From Polymorphobacter megasporae (GTDB taxonomy: Bacteria > Pseudomonadota > Alphaproteobacteria > Sphingomonadales > Sphingomonadaceae), in the NCBI RefSeq assembly GCF_018982885.2, contig NZ_CP081849.1, forward strand, positions 744,001 through 808,000: 64,000 nt of DNA, in the 5' to 3' direction. Positions 9,418 to 17,663 of this stretch are shown here, one piece after another (positions within the stretch are counted from its first letter, which is position 1; every line of letters starts with the position of its first letter). Below the pieces are notes generated by a model, which saw only the letters and a program-made list of their open reading frames with translations, searched no databases and was not told the origin of the DNA. Made by a program: the position numbers and the translations under genes.

Positions 9418-10518
9418 ATGATTGACCGCCGAACTTTCGTGGCCATCGGCATCGCTGGGTTAGCCGAACCCGCTCTCTCCCGTCCGGGAGCCGACACTGC
9501 GGACCTTTATAGCAGGGCGGTCGTGATTGACGGCAATCTCGTGCCGCCGATCGAAGGGAGCGGCGCGCTATCGGCCGAAGCCGTGATCGCCATCCAGAGT
9601 TCGGGACTTACCGCCGTGAAGGCGGATGTTGACGGGTCGGACACCTTCGACAGCGCTAACGAGATGATCCGCGACTTTAGATCGGCGATCGCCAGTAATA
9701 GCACGCTTCTCGCACAGATTCAGGAAGTGGCGGACATCCGTCGCTGCAAGGAGTTGGGTAAGCTCGGCATCATTTTCTCCTTCGAGAAGGTTGGACAGCT
9801 CGATGGCAAGATCGCCAGCATCGACCATTTCCGCGCGCTTGGCGTGCGGGTCATGCAGCTGAGCTATAATCAGGCGTCGGTATTTGCCTCGGGCGCGATG
9901 ACGCCGACGGTCGCCAGCACCGGGTTGACCGAGCTCGGTCGCAGCGCGGTCGATCGGATGAACAAGCTGGGCGTCACGATCGACCTGAGCCATTCTGATG
10001 CCAGGACGACCATGGATGTTCTCGCGGCTTCGCGGTCATCTCCGATTATATCGCATGCCGGCTGCGCCGCGATTAATCCTCATCCACGCAACAAGCCCGA
10101 CGAACTTTTGCGCGGCGTTGCCGAAAAAGGTGGCGTCGTTGGCATCTATGACCTGCCCTTTCTGGCACCACTCGACCGTCAGCCAACGGTTACCGACTAT
10201 ATCGCCCATCTGCTTCACGCGCTGAATGTGTGTGGCGAGGATCACGTCGGTATCGGCAGCGATGCAATGTTCGCGGGCTTCGACACATCACCTGAGAATA
10301 TGCGCGGCTACCTGAAAGTCGTCGCCGATCGTAAGGCGCGCGGTATTGGTGCTCCCGGGGAGGAGCGTCCGCCCTTTGTTATAGGGATGAACACGTCGCG
10401 TCGTGCGGAGGTGATCGCAGACGCCCTGACAGCTAAGGGTCTATCGGCGCGCGTGATCGAAAAGATCTTGGGGAGCAACTGGGTGGCCGCGTTCGAACGG
10501 AGCTGGATGCCAGCCTGA
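9418..10518 (+). CDS. M19 membrane-dipeptidase-like protein with altered zinc site
   Basis: A 366-residue protein of the renal-dipeptidase (M19) family, normally zinc peptidases cleaving dipeptides. I start at the ATG at 9418, which gives a short RR-led export signal (RRTFVAIGIAGLA); the frame is open upstream. Expected active-site positions present are Glu in FSFEKVGQL (residue 123), His192 in DLSHS, His213 in ISHAGC, Arg224 in HPRN and Asp282 in IGSDAMF. The N-terminal His-x-Asp motif that follows the first strand is replaced: the sequence reads IDGNLVPP at residues 37-44. One zinc is therefore probably not bound normally, so activity may be changed or lost. It stands alone between two dispersed-repeat regions. 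Confidence 0.85.
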   Translation: MIDRRTFVAIGIAGLAEPALSRPGADTADLYSRAVVIDGNLVPPIEGSGALSAEAVIAIQSSGLTAVKADVDGSDTFDSANEMIRDFRSAIASNSTLLAQIQEVADIRRCKELGKLGIIFSFEKVGQLDGKIASIDHFRALGVRVMQLSYNQASVFASGAMTPTVASTGLTELGRSAVDRMNKLGVTIDLSHSDARTTMDVLAASRSSPIISHAGCAAINPHPRNKPDELLRGVAEKGGVVGIYDLPFLAPLDRQPTVTDYIAHLLHALNVCGEDHVGIGSDAMFAGFDTSPENMRGYLKVVADRKARGIGAPGEERPPFVIGMNTSRRAEVIADALTAKGLSARVIEKILGSNWVAAFERSWMPA

Positions 10519-10554
10519 TGATTGGTCCAGGCGCACTTCTTGCCTCCAATGGGG

Positions 10555-10632
10555 CCGTCTTCAGACAGTCCGCTTCCGGACGCCGCGAGCGGGATAGCTG
10601 CCGTTCCCCACACCGCGGACCCGGCGCGGCTG
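10555..10632 (+). repeat. Dispersed intergenic repeat, copy 2
   Basis: About 78 bases that align along their length with 24069-24150. Shared blocks in order are TCAGACA/CCAGACA, GTCCGCTTCCGG, GGATAGCTGCC, CCGCGGACCCGGCG. It lies between the dipeptidase and the P-loop gene. No inverted terminal repeats or open frame are evident. Confidence 0.7.
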
Positions 10633-10693
10633 CCACCCTTCGGACAAATCGTTGCCGTTGCGATAAGCGTGTTGAGGGCCGTAGGAAGCACGA

Positions 10694-11230
10694 ATGTCCC
10701 TCGCCGAACTTGGCTGTCGTATCTGCATATTCGGGCCGTCGAGCAGTGGTAAATCGACGTTGGCGACGGCCATCGGGCGATCTCACGGTCTTCCGGTTGT
10801 CCACCTCGATCAACTCCACCACCAACCGGGCACGGACTGGCAGCCGCGTCCGCTGGAAGAGTTTTCCGCCCTGCACGACAAGGCCATCGATGGTGCATCG
10901 TGGGTCATGGAAGGTAATTACTCACAATACGTGCCGCGGCGTCTCAACCGTGCGACCGGCGTCATCCTGCTTGATGTTTCGGGGACGACCAGCCTCCTAC
11001 GCTATCTGCGGCGCTCGTGGTTCGAGCGTGACCGGCACGGGGCGCTCGAGGGCGGGCGCGATAGCGTTAAGTGGTTGATGATCCGGCATATCCTTGTCGC
11101 TACGCCGCCGAGTCGCAAACGATACGCAGCGATGTTCGAACAAATCAGCTTGCCCAAAGTGAAGTTGGCATCGGCGCGCGACGTGCGCGATTTCTACCGC
11201 TCCGATAAACTTCAGCGTTCAAAGCCGTGA
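10694..11230 (+). CDS. P-loop NTPase, adenylate-kinase-like (topology-modulation type)
   Basis: A 178-residue cytoplasmic NTPase with a Walker A loop GPSSSGKST at residues 14-22 and a VVHLDQLHH strand where the acceptor-binding Asp sits. The lid region is Arg-rich (RYLRRSWFERDRHG). The start at 10694 has an AGGA site seven bases upstream. The family is annotated as adenylate-kinase-like or DNA topology modulation protein (FlaR-like); substrate evidence is poor, so a nucleoside or small-molecule kinase is only inference. It is monocistronic. Confidence 0.8.
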   Translation: MSLAELGCRICIFGPSSSGKSTLATAIGRSHGLPVVHLDQLHHQPGTDWQPRPLEEFSALHDKAIDGASWVMEGNYSQYVPRRLNRATGVILLDVSGTTSLLRYLRRSWFERDRHGALEGGRDSVKWLMIRHILVATPPSRKRYAAMFEQISLPKVKLASARDVRDFYRSDKLQRSKP

Positions 11231-11306
11231 GCCGCCCCGTCTGCTCCCCGCCGCTTCACCGTCCTAAGGCAAGGACAAAACCACATGTGGAGAAGGGGGG
11301 CCGGTA

Positions 11307-11352
11307 ACTGCCCGGCAGCTTCCTGGCGTGGAACGCGACATAGCTGCCGTAA
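11307..11352 (+). repeat. Dispersed intergenic repeat, copy 3 (partial)
   Basis: Contains CGGCAGCTTCCTGGCG followed by GCGACATAGCTGCCGT, matching the central blocks of copies 1, 2 and 4 with the same spacing. It lies in the gap between convergent genes. Confidence 0.45.
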
Positions 11353-11522
11353 GAATAGTTGCGCTTCCGATAGCGGCTCTCGCCGCCGTGTCGGTTATTA
11401 CCGAGCTGCAATGCCGATAGGAGACGCCGACAATGTGGAGCGAGGTTCTCACCTTCTCAGCCGCATCGAGGGTAGCATGGCGCAGATTTTAAAACCAACC
11501 GGTTTTGACATCAGCACTCTGG

Positions 11523-12236
11523 CTACATTTCTTCCTTCAATCCCGCGCGGATCAACAGCCAGTTAACGGGATAGCTAGTGCAGAACCCCGACAACATCGA
11601 GAGCTGCATCGCGAACCAGAACTCGGGGGTATTCACCGCTGCGATGCCGCCAAAAGCGTTCGAATACCATCCGAACTGGATAGCGGCCATCAGCCCGTAC
11701 ATGCCGATCTGCCACGCGCTGATTGACGCGATATCGACCTTCACCGCAGCTACGATACCCTCACCCAAGCCAAGGCCTCTCATTGGTGCGATCGTAAAAT
11801 ACTGGAAGACGATGCCGATCCCGAAAGCGAGAATGAAGTCGGGTATCCAGACCGCAAACGTCTTCTCGGCAAAGATGCTGTGCCAACCAAACCATATCGC
11901 GATCGATGGGATTGCGAACGCTGCCCACTCCGCGATGATGTCCCCAAGCGTGCAGCCCGCGCCGCAATGGCTCGACCCTTTGGCCACCATCACCGGGAAA
12001 GGCGGTTTCGCCTCGTCATCTTGGTTTTTGGTCTTCGCGCGTCCCCAGATATAGTAGCCTGCTGTCCACAGGAGGCTACCAAACAGCGCGGTTAGCGGCC
12101 ATACCAGATTCATGATCCACATTTTCTGTGGACGCCCCGTCTCATCGAGCGCGATCGTGATCGCACACACTGCGCCTACCGCTAGCGAGAGGATCGCGAG
12201 CGTGTGAAGCCAAGCTGGAAACGTCGCGAACATCAT
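11523..12236 (-). CDS. DUF4396 membrane protein at the end of the copper operon
   Basis: A 237-residue integral membrane protein of the DUF4396 family. About six hydrophobic segments are visible (residues 5-30, 40-65, 100-122, 132-152, 165-190 and 200-222). Between helices two and three lies SSHCGAGCTLGD, a Cys/His-containing turn conserved in the family and a plausible metal site. The gene is the last of the minus-strand copper cluster, 134 bases beyond the cytochrome c gene, and members commonly occur beside copper or heavy-metal genes. A role in metal movement is inference. Confidence 0.82.
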   Translation of the reverse strand: MMFATFPAWLHTLAILSLAVGAVCAITIALDETGRPQKMWIMNLVWPLTALFGSLLWTAGYYIWGRAKTKNQDDEAKPPFPVMVAKGSSHCGAGCTLGDIIAEWAAFAIPSIAIWFGWHSIFAEKTFAVWIPDFILAFGIGIVFQYFTIAPMRGLGLGEGIVAAVKVDIASISAWQIGMYGLMAAIQFGWYSNAFGGIAAVNTPEFWFAMQLSMLSGFCTSYPVNWLLIRAGLKEEM

Positions 12237-12370
12237 TGCATGGACTGGCTTATCGGAACGGCGCCGGGTGTAGCTTTCCGTCTGCGAATACGTTCCCGGG
12301 GGTCGCGATCATTGCGGCGAACCGGCCGTGGCCCATTCCGCCGCCCCTGTTTATCCATTTCCCGGTCTCC

Positions 12371-12943
12371 CTATTTGTGCGCCATATCTCTCATCATCGC
12401 ATCGTGATCTTCGGGTGCGCTGGCGACGGTCGCCTTGTATTGTGCAGGCGTCATACCCGGGAGTTTTCGGACGAACGCGACCATATCCCAGATCAGCGGG
12501 TCGGGATGGGTGCTACCCCATGCCGGCATCGCGCTCAGCTTGACGCCGTGCTTGATGATCCAGAATTGCTGGGCGGGAGTGAGGTCTTGAGCCGTCGCCA
12601 GCTCGGGGGCTTGCGGGTAAAGTCCTTGGCTCATTTCGGACTTCTCAATGCCTGGGCCCAAATGGCATCCCGAACACATTTCGGCGTAGAGGCCGGCACC
12701 GGTCGATATCCGCTGCGCGGAAGCAAGATCGGCCGGAGGCGCGATCCCGCGTGCATGGGCCTCGATCGAACGAACGCGAAGCTTCTCCAAAACCGAGTAG
12801 ACTGCTGGCGTATGGGGAGTGTCAGCAGCGATATTGTAGATACCGAGGTAGATGAACGCGGCTGCGCCAATCAGCACAATGACGGCCAGCGCAGCGACAA
12901 AGGGCAGGCTGGGCAGATGCCGCCTCAAGTCACCTCGATCCAT
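12371..12943 (-). CDS. Membrane-anchored c-type cytochrome
   Basis: A 190-residue protein with an N-terminal membrane anchor (residues 15-37, FVAALAVIVLIGAAAFIYLG) and one haem c site, CSGCH, near residue 91. A Met in LSAMPAWG is the likely second haem ligand, and MVAFVRKLPGMTPAQY matches the end of class I cytochromes. It lies 27 bases downstream of copB, so it is probably co-transcribed and may pass electrons from copper-oxidase activity or protect the periplasm under copper stress; that role is inference. Confidence 0.88.
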   Translation of the reverse strand: MDRGDLRRHLPSLPFVAALAVIVLIGAAAFIYLGIYNIAADTPHTPAVYSVLEKLRVRSIEAHARGIAPPADLASAQRISTGAGLYAEMCSGCHLGPGIEKSEMSQGLYPQAPELATAQDLTPAQQFWIIKHGVKLSAMPAWGSTHPDPLIWDMVAFVRKLPGMTPAQYKATVASAPEDHDAMMRDMAHK

Positions 12944-12970
12944 GCTGCACCTCCTTGATCCTCACGCAAA

Positions 12971-14143
12971 TCAAAACCAAAACCTCACGCCGGCAACGAA
13001 GCTCGTCGTCTGCGGCTTCTTGCCTTCGGCACGCGTGAAGTCAGCGGTGCGCCCGGTCTGCGCTACGTAGGACACGCCGATATAAGGGGCGAACTGCCGC
13101 CTCAGTTCGTAGCGAAGCCGCAGCCCTAACTCGGCGTCGGTCAGCCCCGCACCAAGCCGGTTCTCGGGCACGTCCTGCGCCGCCAGATTGAGCTCGACCC
13201 GCGGTTGCAGGATCAATCGTTGGGTAATCCGCTGGTCGTAATAGCCTTCAAGACGGCCGAGAAAATCGCCCTTGTTCGATAGGAAAAGCGCGCCATTGAC
13301 CTCGAACATATAGGGCGCGAGGCCCTCGAATCCGACCGTCGCATAAGTGCGGGTTGGCGAGGGCTGAAAGTCATGGCGAACGCCCGCCTGAAGATTGAAG
13401 TACGGCCCGATCGCGCGACTGTAGAGCGCCTGCACCTCGGCGTTTTCGACGCCCTGTCGGAAAGCGCCGTCACCCTCGCTTTTTAACCATAAACGACTGA
13501 TGTCCCCGCCAAACCACGCCTCGCCATCCCAGCGATAGCCGTCGTGGCCCTGCCGCGCCTGAAACTCCGCAAGATTGAACATCACCTGGTAGAAATTCTG
13601 GCCGCCCTCCTGCCGCATCAGCGCCGCGCGCCCATGCTCCATATTTTCGTTCGGAAAGAACCGATCGGTATAATGATCCGTGGGCGGCGCCGGTGCAGGC
13701 GCGTTGCCGGCAGGAAGCGCGGTCCCGGTCTTCTCCACACCGGGCATTGCCGCCCCGGCCATGCCCGCCATGCCCTGCATATCGTGGCCGCCTTGCTGAA
13801 CGACCGGCATATTCATGCCGGGCATCGGCTGCATCCCTGCCATTGGCTTTTCCGCACCTTGTGCCTGCGGGGGCGTGCTGGCGGGCATGTCCATTTCGGG
13901 CATCGCCGAATTGTCCACCCCCTTCATGCCGGCCATCGGTGCGGCCGAGCGCGGCGCTTTACGCTTCGCGGGTACGGGGCTCGCCTTGGCGGGTCGCTTG
14001 CTTTTTGGTTTTGCGACGGCGGGCTTCTGCTTGGCCGGCGTCGTCATCCCGGGCATATTCATGCCCTGCATCGACTGCGCTGTAACAGGGGCCGCGAGCG
14101 TAAGCATGGCCGTCCCCGCCAGCATGGAAGTAAGGCGCTTCAC
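12971..14143 (-). CDS. copB: Copper resistance protein B (outer membrane)
   Basis: CopB/PcoB-type outer-membrane protein of 390 residues. I start at the GTG at 14143 because it overlaps the copA stop (GTGA) and gives a normal signal peptide (VKRLTSMLAGTAMLTLAAPVTAQ, shown in part). Residues 24-150 are Met-rich, with many M-x-G-M units such as MQGMNMPGM and MAGMQPMPGMNMP that can bind Cu(I). The C-terminal 220 residues are the conserved barrel, beginning DRFFPNENMEHGRAAL and ending with an aromatic residue after FVAGVRFWF. It sequesters or moves copper at the outer membrane together with CopA. Confidence 0.94.
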   Translation of the reverse strand: MKRLTSMLAGTAMLTLAAPVTAQSMQGMNMPGMTTPAKQKPAVAKPKSKRPAKASPVPAKRKAPRSAAPMAGMKGVDNSAMPEMDMPASTPPQAQGAEKPMAGMQPMPGMNMPVVQQGGHDMQGMAGMAGAAMPGVEKTGTALPAGNAPAPAPPTDHYTDRFFPNENMEHGRAALMRQEGGQNFYQVMFNLAEFQARQGHDGYRWDGEAWFGGDISRLWLKSEGDGAFRQGVENAEVQALYSRAIGPYFNLQAGVRHDFQPSPTRTYATVGFEGLAPYMFEVNGALFLSNKGDFLGRLEGYYDQRITQRLILQPRVELNLAAQDVPENRLGAGLTDAELGLRLRYELRRQFAPYIGVSYVAQTGRTADFTRAEGKKPQTTSFVAGVRFWF

Positions 14144-16086
14144 GCCGCCTCTCCACGCGGGCGGACACTGACGGTCCGCATCATCCCTGCGTGCATATGG
14201 TAGAGCAGATGACAGTGGAACGCCCAGTCGCCGACGGCATTGGCGGTCAGATCCCACGTCACCTTGCTGCCCGGCTGCACGATGACGGTGTGCTTTCGCG
14301 GCGCGTGGTCACCGTGCCCCGTTACGAGTTCGAAGAAGTGCCCGTGCAGGTGGATCGGGTGTCCCATCATCGTGTCGTTGATGAGCGTCACGCGTACGCG
14401 CTCGCCCTCGAGGAACGCGAAGGGCTCCATCGTCTCGGACATCTTCACGCCGTCGAACGACCACATGAAGCGCTCCATGTTGCCGGTCAGGTGGATGTCG
14501 AGACTGCGTGCGGGTGCGCGGACGTCGGGGTTACGGTCGAGCGCCATCAAATCGCGGTACACGAGCACCTTATGCCCGAAACCCTCCAGTCCCTGACCCG
14601 GGTCGCCGGTCCGGTCCACGGGCATCGGCGACATTGTCTGTACGCCCGGTCCCTTCTTCACCTCGGGCGCATTCGAGAAGTCGCGCATCTTCATCGAGCC
14701 CATGTCCATCGCGCCGTTGCCGCCTTGCTGGGACATATCCATGCCGGCCATGCCTCCGGCGCTGCTGCCGACCGCCATCGCGCCGTGGTTCATGGCCGCG
14801 TGGTCCATGCCGGGCATTGCGCTACCGCCCGACGTCATGCTGCTCATAGCCATCGCGCCCGCAGCCGTACCGGCGCCAGAGGCGGTAAGTTTGGCCGAAG
14901 GATTCTTCTCGGCCGTAGGGTCGGGGCCGCGCATCTGGCCGCCCGACATATCCATGCCGCCCATCGACGACATATCCATGCCCATGTCCTTCATCGTCGC
15001 AAGTGGGCGCGGCCGAAGTGCTGGAACCTCGGCCGCCATGCCCGCGCGCGGGGCAAGCGTCGCGCGCGCCAGGCCCGATCGGTCGATCGCTTCGCCCACA
15101 AGCGTATAGGCGCGATCGTCGTTCGGAGTAACGATCGCGTCGTATGTTTCAGCGACACCGATCTGGAACTCGTCGACCTCGACGGGCATAACATTTTGCC
15201 CGTCCGCCTGAACGATGGTGAGTTTGAGGCCGGGGATGCGGACGTTGAAGGTCGTCATCGACGACGCATTGATGACGCGCAGCCGCACGCGCTGCCCGGG
15301 GGTGAAAAGCGCCGTCCAGTTGTCGCGCGGGCCATGCCCGTTGACGAGGTAGGTGTAGGCGGGGCCGGTCGCGTCCGAGATGTCGGTCGGGGACATCCGC
15401 ATCTTGCCCCACTTAATTCGATCTTTAAGCCGCTGATCCGCACCGGCAAGAAGGCCCGCCAACGTCTGCTGCTGATAGCTGAAGTGGCCAGGATCGACCT
15501 TCATGTCGCGGAAGATGGCTTCGGGGCTGAGCTGGCTGTGGTCGGATAGCACGATAACGTGCTCGCGATCGGACTGCACCGGATCAACGCCGGCCGGATC
15601 GATCACGATCGGGCCGTAATGCCCAAGCTGCTCCTGAAGCCCCGAATGGCTGTGATACCAATACGTGCCGTTCTGCTTGATCGGAAACTCATAGACGAAC
15701 GTTGAGCGGGGCTTGATGCCCGGGAACGACACACCCGGCACGCCGTCGAACTGCGTCGGAACGAGCAACCCATGCCAGTGGATTGAACTGTCCTCGTCGA
15801 GATCGTTGATAACGCTGAGGCGCACGTTCTGCCCCTCGCGCAACCGGATCAGCGGAGCTGGCACAGTGCCGTTGATGCCGATCGCCTTGGACGGGCGACC
15901 GTCAATCATCATCGTCTGGCGCGCGATCCGCAGCGTGATGTCGTTGCCGGTGACGGTCAGGCGCGGAGTCGTCATCCCTACCGAATTGGTCTGCGCCCAG
16001 GCAGGCATGTAGGCCGATAGCGCGAGCCCGCCTCCCGCGAGGGCGGCCCCGCGTAGCATCTGGCGGCGGTCGATTATGCGGCTCAT
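14140..16086 (-). CDS. copA: Copper resistance multicopper oxidase CopA
   Basis: Periplasmic multicopper oxidase of the PcoA/CopA family, 648 residues. A twin-arginine signal (DRRQMLRGAALAGG) is at residues 6-19. Copper ligands are visible in all four blocks: HWHG at 103-106, HSHS at 145-148, HPIHLHGHFF near 575, and HCHLLYHMHAGM near the C-terminus, which includes the type 1 copper Cys. A Met/Gly/His-rich insert of about 110 residues (roughly 365-475, MDMSSMGGMDMSGG and similar) lies before the last domain. The enzyme oxidises Cu(I) to the less toxic Cu(II). It is coupled to copB by a four-base overlap and lies 67 bases downstream of the ECF sigma gene. Confidence 0.96.
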   Translation of the reverse strand: MSRIIDRRQMLRGAALAGGGLALSAYMPAWAQTNSVGMTTPRLTVTGNDITLRIARQTMMIDGRPSKAIGINGTVPAPLIRLREGQNVRLSVINDLDEDSSIHWHGLLVPTQFDGVPGVSFPGIKPRSTFVYEFPIKQNGTYWYHSHSGLQEQLGHYGPIVIDPAGVDPVQSDREHVIVLSDHSQLSPEAIFRDMKVDPGHFSYQQQTLAGLLAGADQRLKDRIKWGKMRMSPTDISDATGPAYTYLVNGHGPRDNWTALFTPGQRVRLRVINASSMTTFNVRIPGLKLTIVQADGQNVMPVEVDEFQIGVAETYDAIVTPNDDRAYTLVGEAIDRSGLARATLAPRAGMAAEVPALRPRPLATMKDMGMDMSSMGGMDMSGGQMRGPDPTAEKNPSAKLTASGAGTAAGAMAMSSMTSGGSAMPGMDHAAMNHGAMAVGSSAGGMAGMDMSQQGGNGAMDMGSMKMRDFSNAPEVKKGPGVQTMSPMPVDRTGDPGQGLEGFGHKVLVYRDLMALDRNPDVRAPARSLDIHLTGNMERFMWSFDGVKMSETMEPFAFLEGERVRVTLINDTMMGHPIHLHGHFFELVTGHGDHAPRKHTVIVQPGSKVTWDLTANAVGDWAFHCHLLYHMHAGMMRTVSVRPRGEAA

Positions 16087-16153
16087 ACGGTCCTCAAGGC
16101 TCTCGAACGGGGGTGCCCCTCAAGTTTTCATACGCGGCCGGCCGCGCTAGCCC

Positions 16154-16723
16154 TCAGGCTCGGCTGAATTGTTCCAACAGCTTCGCGCGGGCACGATACA
16201 AGCGGGTTTCTACCGCCTTCTCGCTGATCGATAGAACGGTCGCGGTCTCGGCCTGGCTCAGCCCTTCGATCGTTCTGAGGACCAACGGCTCCTTCAGATT
16301 GGGGGGCAGGCGGGAAATGGCGCGTGTGACGCGGTCCAGCTCCTGCCGATCGCCGGCTACATCGTCGATCGCTCGCCTGTCGTCCGCGACCGCCTCGGAC
16401 TCCATGCCGAGCGGGATTGCGAAAGACAGAAAGCGGCGCACTGTCCGCTTCCTGCCCCAATCACGGCATTTGTTGATCGCGATCGTCGATAGCCATGCGC
16501 GCATTGAACGGTCACCGTCATAGCGGGGTAGCGCCTGATGGGCGGCGACGAATGTCTCCTGCACCAGGTCGAGCGCCTCGTCGGTGTCGCCACAACAGGC
16601 CCGGACCGTACGAAAGATCGATTGGCGATGCCGACGCATGATCTCGGCAAAAGCGGCTTGTCTACCGGCGATGCTGAGCGTCGCGAGCTCTGCCTCGGAT
16701 AGCGTCGTCCAGTCGAAACTCAC
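16154..16723 (-). CDS. ECF RNA polymerase sigma factor (CnrH-like position)
   Basis: A 189-residue sigma-70 family ECF factor. Region 2 includes DEALDLVQETFVAAHQAL and AWLSTIAINKCRDWGRKR near residues 48-92; region 4 is ISRLPPNLKEPLVLRTIEGL with a helix-turn-helix (SQAETATVLSISEKAVETRL). The start is a GTG that overlaps the stop of the metal-sensor gene (GTGA). It follows a small anti-sigma-like gene and a periplasmic metal-sensor gene, in the order known from cnrYXH of Cupriavidus, and precedes copAB. It probably directs transcription of the copper operon and itself. Confidence 0.93.
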   Translation of the reverse strand: MSFDWTTLSEAELATLSIAGRQAAFAEIMRRHRQSIFRTVRACCGDTDEALDLVQETFVAAHQALPRYDGDRSMRAWLSTIAINKCRDWGRKRTVRRFLSFAIPLGMESEAVADDRRAIDDVAGDRQELDRVTRAISRLPPNLKEPLVLRTIEGLSQAETATVLSISEKAVETRLYRARAKLLEQFSRA

Positions 16724-17160
16724 CGCGCGTCGTCGGTAAGCGCCTTGACCACCGCCTGATCGAACTGCCCAGTCTGTTTAGGTCGGAGAAGCTGTCGCAT
16801 CGCGAATATGTGCGCGAGCGTCGCCTTTTGTAACTCGCCCATGACGGCGTGGCTCTGATCGACCGCTGCGGCGACACGCGGGCCGTTGCCGTGCTCGGCC
16901 TCAATCGCCTCCGCGAGCTTGGCATTGTCAGCTCTCAACTCGAGCTCGAGCGCGCGCCGTCGCACCGCGAACCGCTGTTCCAGCACTTGCAGACGCGCTT
17001 CCTGTTCTGCGTCCAGCGCCAGCTTGTGATGCAGCACGTCGTGGAGCGCCGCGCCGGGCGGCACGAGGGTGGGAAGAAACGCGCGACCGACGAACACACC
17101 ACCGATGGCGGCGATGAAGCACGCGATCACGCACAACGTCAGGCGCGCGTGCCCGCTCAT
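16720..17160 (-). CDS. Periplasmic heavy-metal sensor (CnrX-like)
   Basis: A 146-residue protein with one N-terminal membrane helix (residues 6-28, LTLCVIACFIAAIGGVFVG) and a helical periplasmic domain of the heavy-metal-resistance/CnrX type. The domain starts LHDVLHHKLALDAEQEARL, with His pairs suitable for metal binding, and continues as Glu/Arg-rich coiled coil. The start at 17160 overlaps the upstream stop (ATGA) and its own stop overlaps the sigma start. By analogy with CnrX it would bind metal and relieve the anti-sigma factor; here the metal is probably copper, judged from the downstream genes. Confidence 0.86.
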   Translation of the reverse strand: MSGHARLTLCVIACFIAAIGGVFVGRAFLPTLVPPGAALHDVLHHKLALDAEQEARLQVLEQRFAVRRRALELELRADNAKLAEAIEAEHGNGPRVAAAVDQSHAVMGELQKATLAHIFAMRQLLRPKQTGQFDQAVVKALTDDAR

Positions 17161-17432
17161 GGCGCCCCGATGAGCAAGTTCGAGGGTGCGAGCGATGACA
17201 CTGACCCCAACGGAGAAAGCGCCGATACCGCACGGGCCTCGCGTGTGGGAAAGCCCGCCCCGAATATGCCCATGACGAGCGCCGCCGCGATTGTCATTGC
17301 GCCGACGCCCATGCCGGCGCGCACAGCGGGACGAGCGTTGATCCGCGCCAGCACCCTGGATTCTAGTCCATCGAGGCTCGCGGGCACGGGTGCGTGCGCC
17401 AGCCTGGCCAATACTTCGTCGAGGTCGTCCAT
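17157..17432 (-). CDS. Small membrane protein, probable anti-sigma factor (CnrY-like)
   Basis: A 91-residue protein. The cytoplasmic N-terminus is short and acidic to mixed (MDDLDEVLARLAHAPVP), then one membrane helix (residues 44-64, VGAMTIAAALVMGIFGAGF) and a short periplasmic tail. This layout, and its place immediately before a metal sensor and an ECF sigma factor, resembles CnrY-type anti-sigma factors, although similarity at residue level is weak. I use the ATG at 17432 (GGAG eight bases upstream); a GTG at 17441 is also possible. Confidence 0.75.
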   Translation of the reverse strand: MDDLDEVLARLAHAPVPASLDGLESRVLARINARPAVRAGMGVGAMTIAAALVMGIFGAGFPTREARAVSALSPLGSVSSLAPSNLLIGAP

Positions 17433-17606
17433 ACCGTTCACTCCGCCTCTCTAGCATAGGGTACGCGAGGGCGGCTCCTACCCCTCAGCATGGATCGCAA
17501 TGACGGGTAGGCAATGGAAGTGAGCAGTCGTGCTGAGCCGGCCTCATAAGGGTTAACCGCGTGCGCCGCGTAGATTCCGATAGTTGACCATCGCAGCGGA
17601 TAGGCC

Positions 17607-17637
17607 TTGACCCTGACATGATGTCAGACCCTACATG
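17607..17637 (+). promoter_or_regulatory. MerR-type (CueR) promoter for the Cu-ATPase/cueR operon
   Basis: A -35 box TTGACC (17607-17612) and a -10-like TACATG (17632-17637) are separated by 19 bases instead of 17, the hallmark of promoters activated by MerR-family proteins. The spacer holds the dyad CTGACATGATGTCAG (17613-17627), where CueR would bind. The layout matches the E. coli copA promoter. The start codon of the ATPase is 27 bases downstream. Confidence 0.72.
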
Positions 17638-17663
17638 CTTTCGGGTCGAAGGAGTTTCATGTC

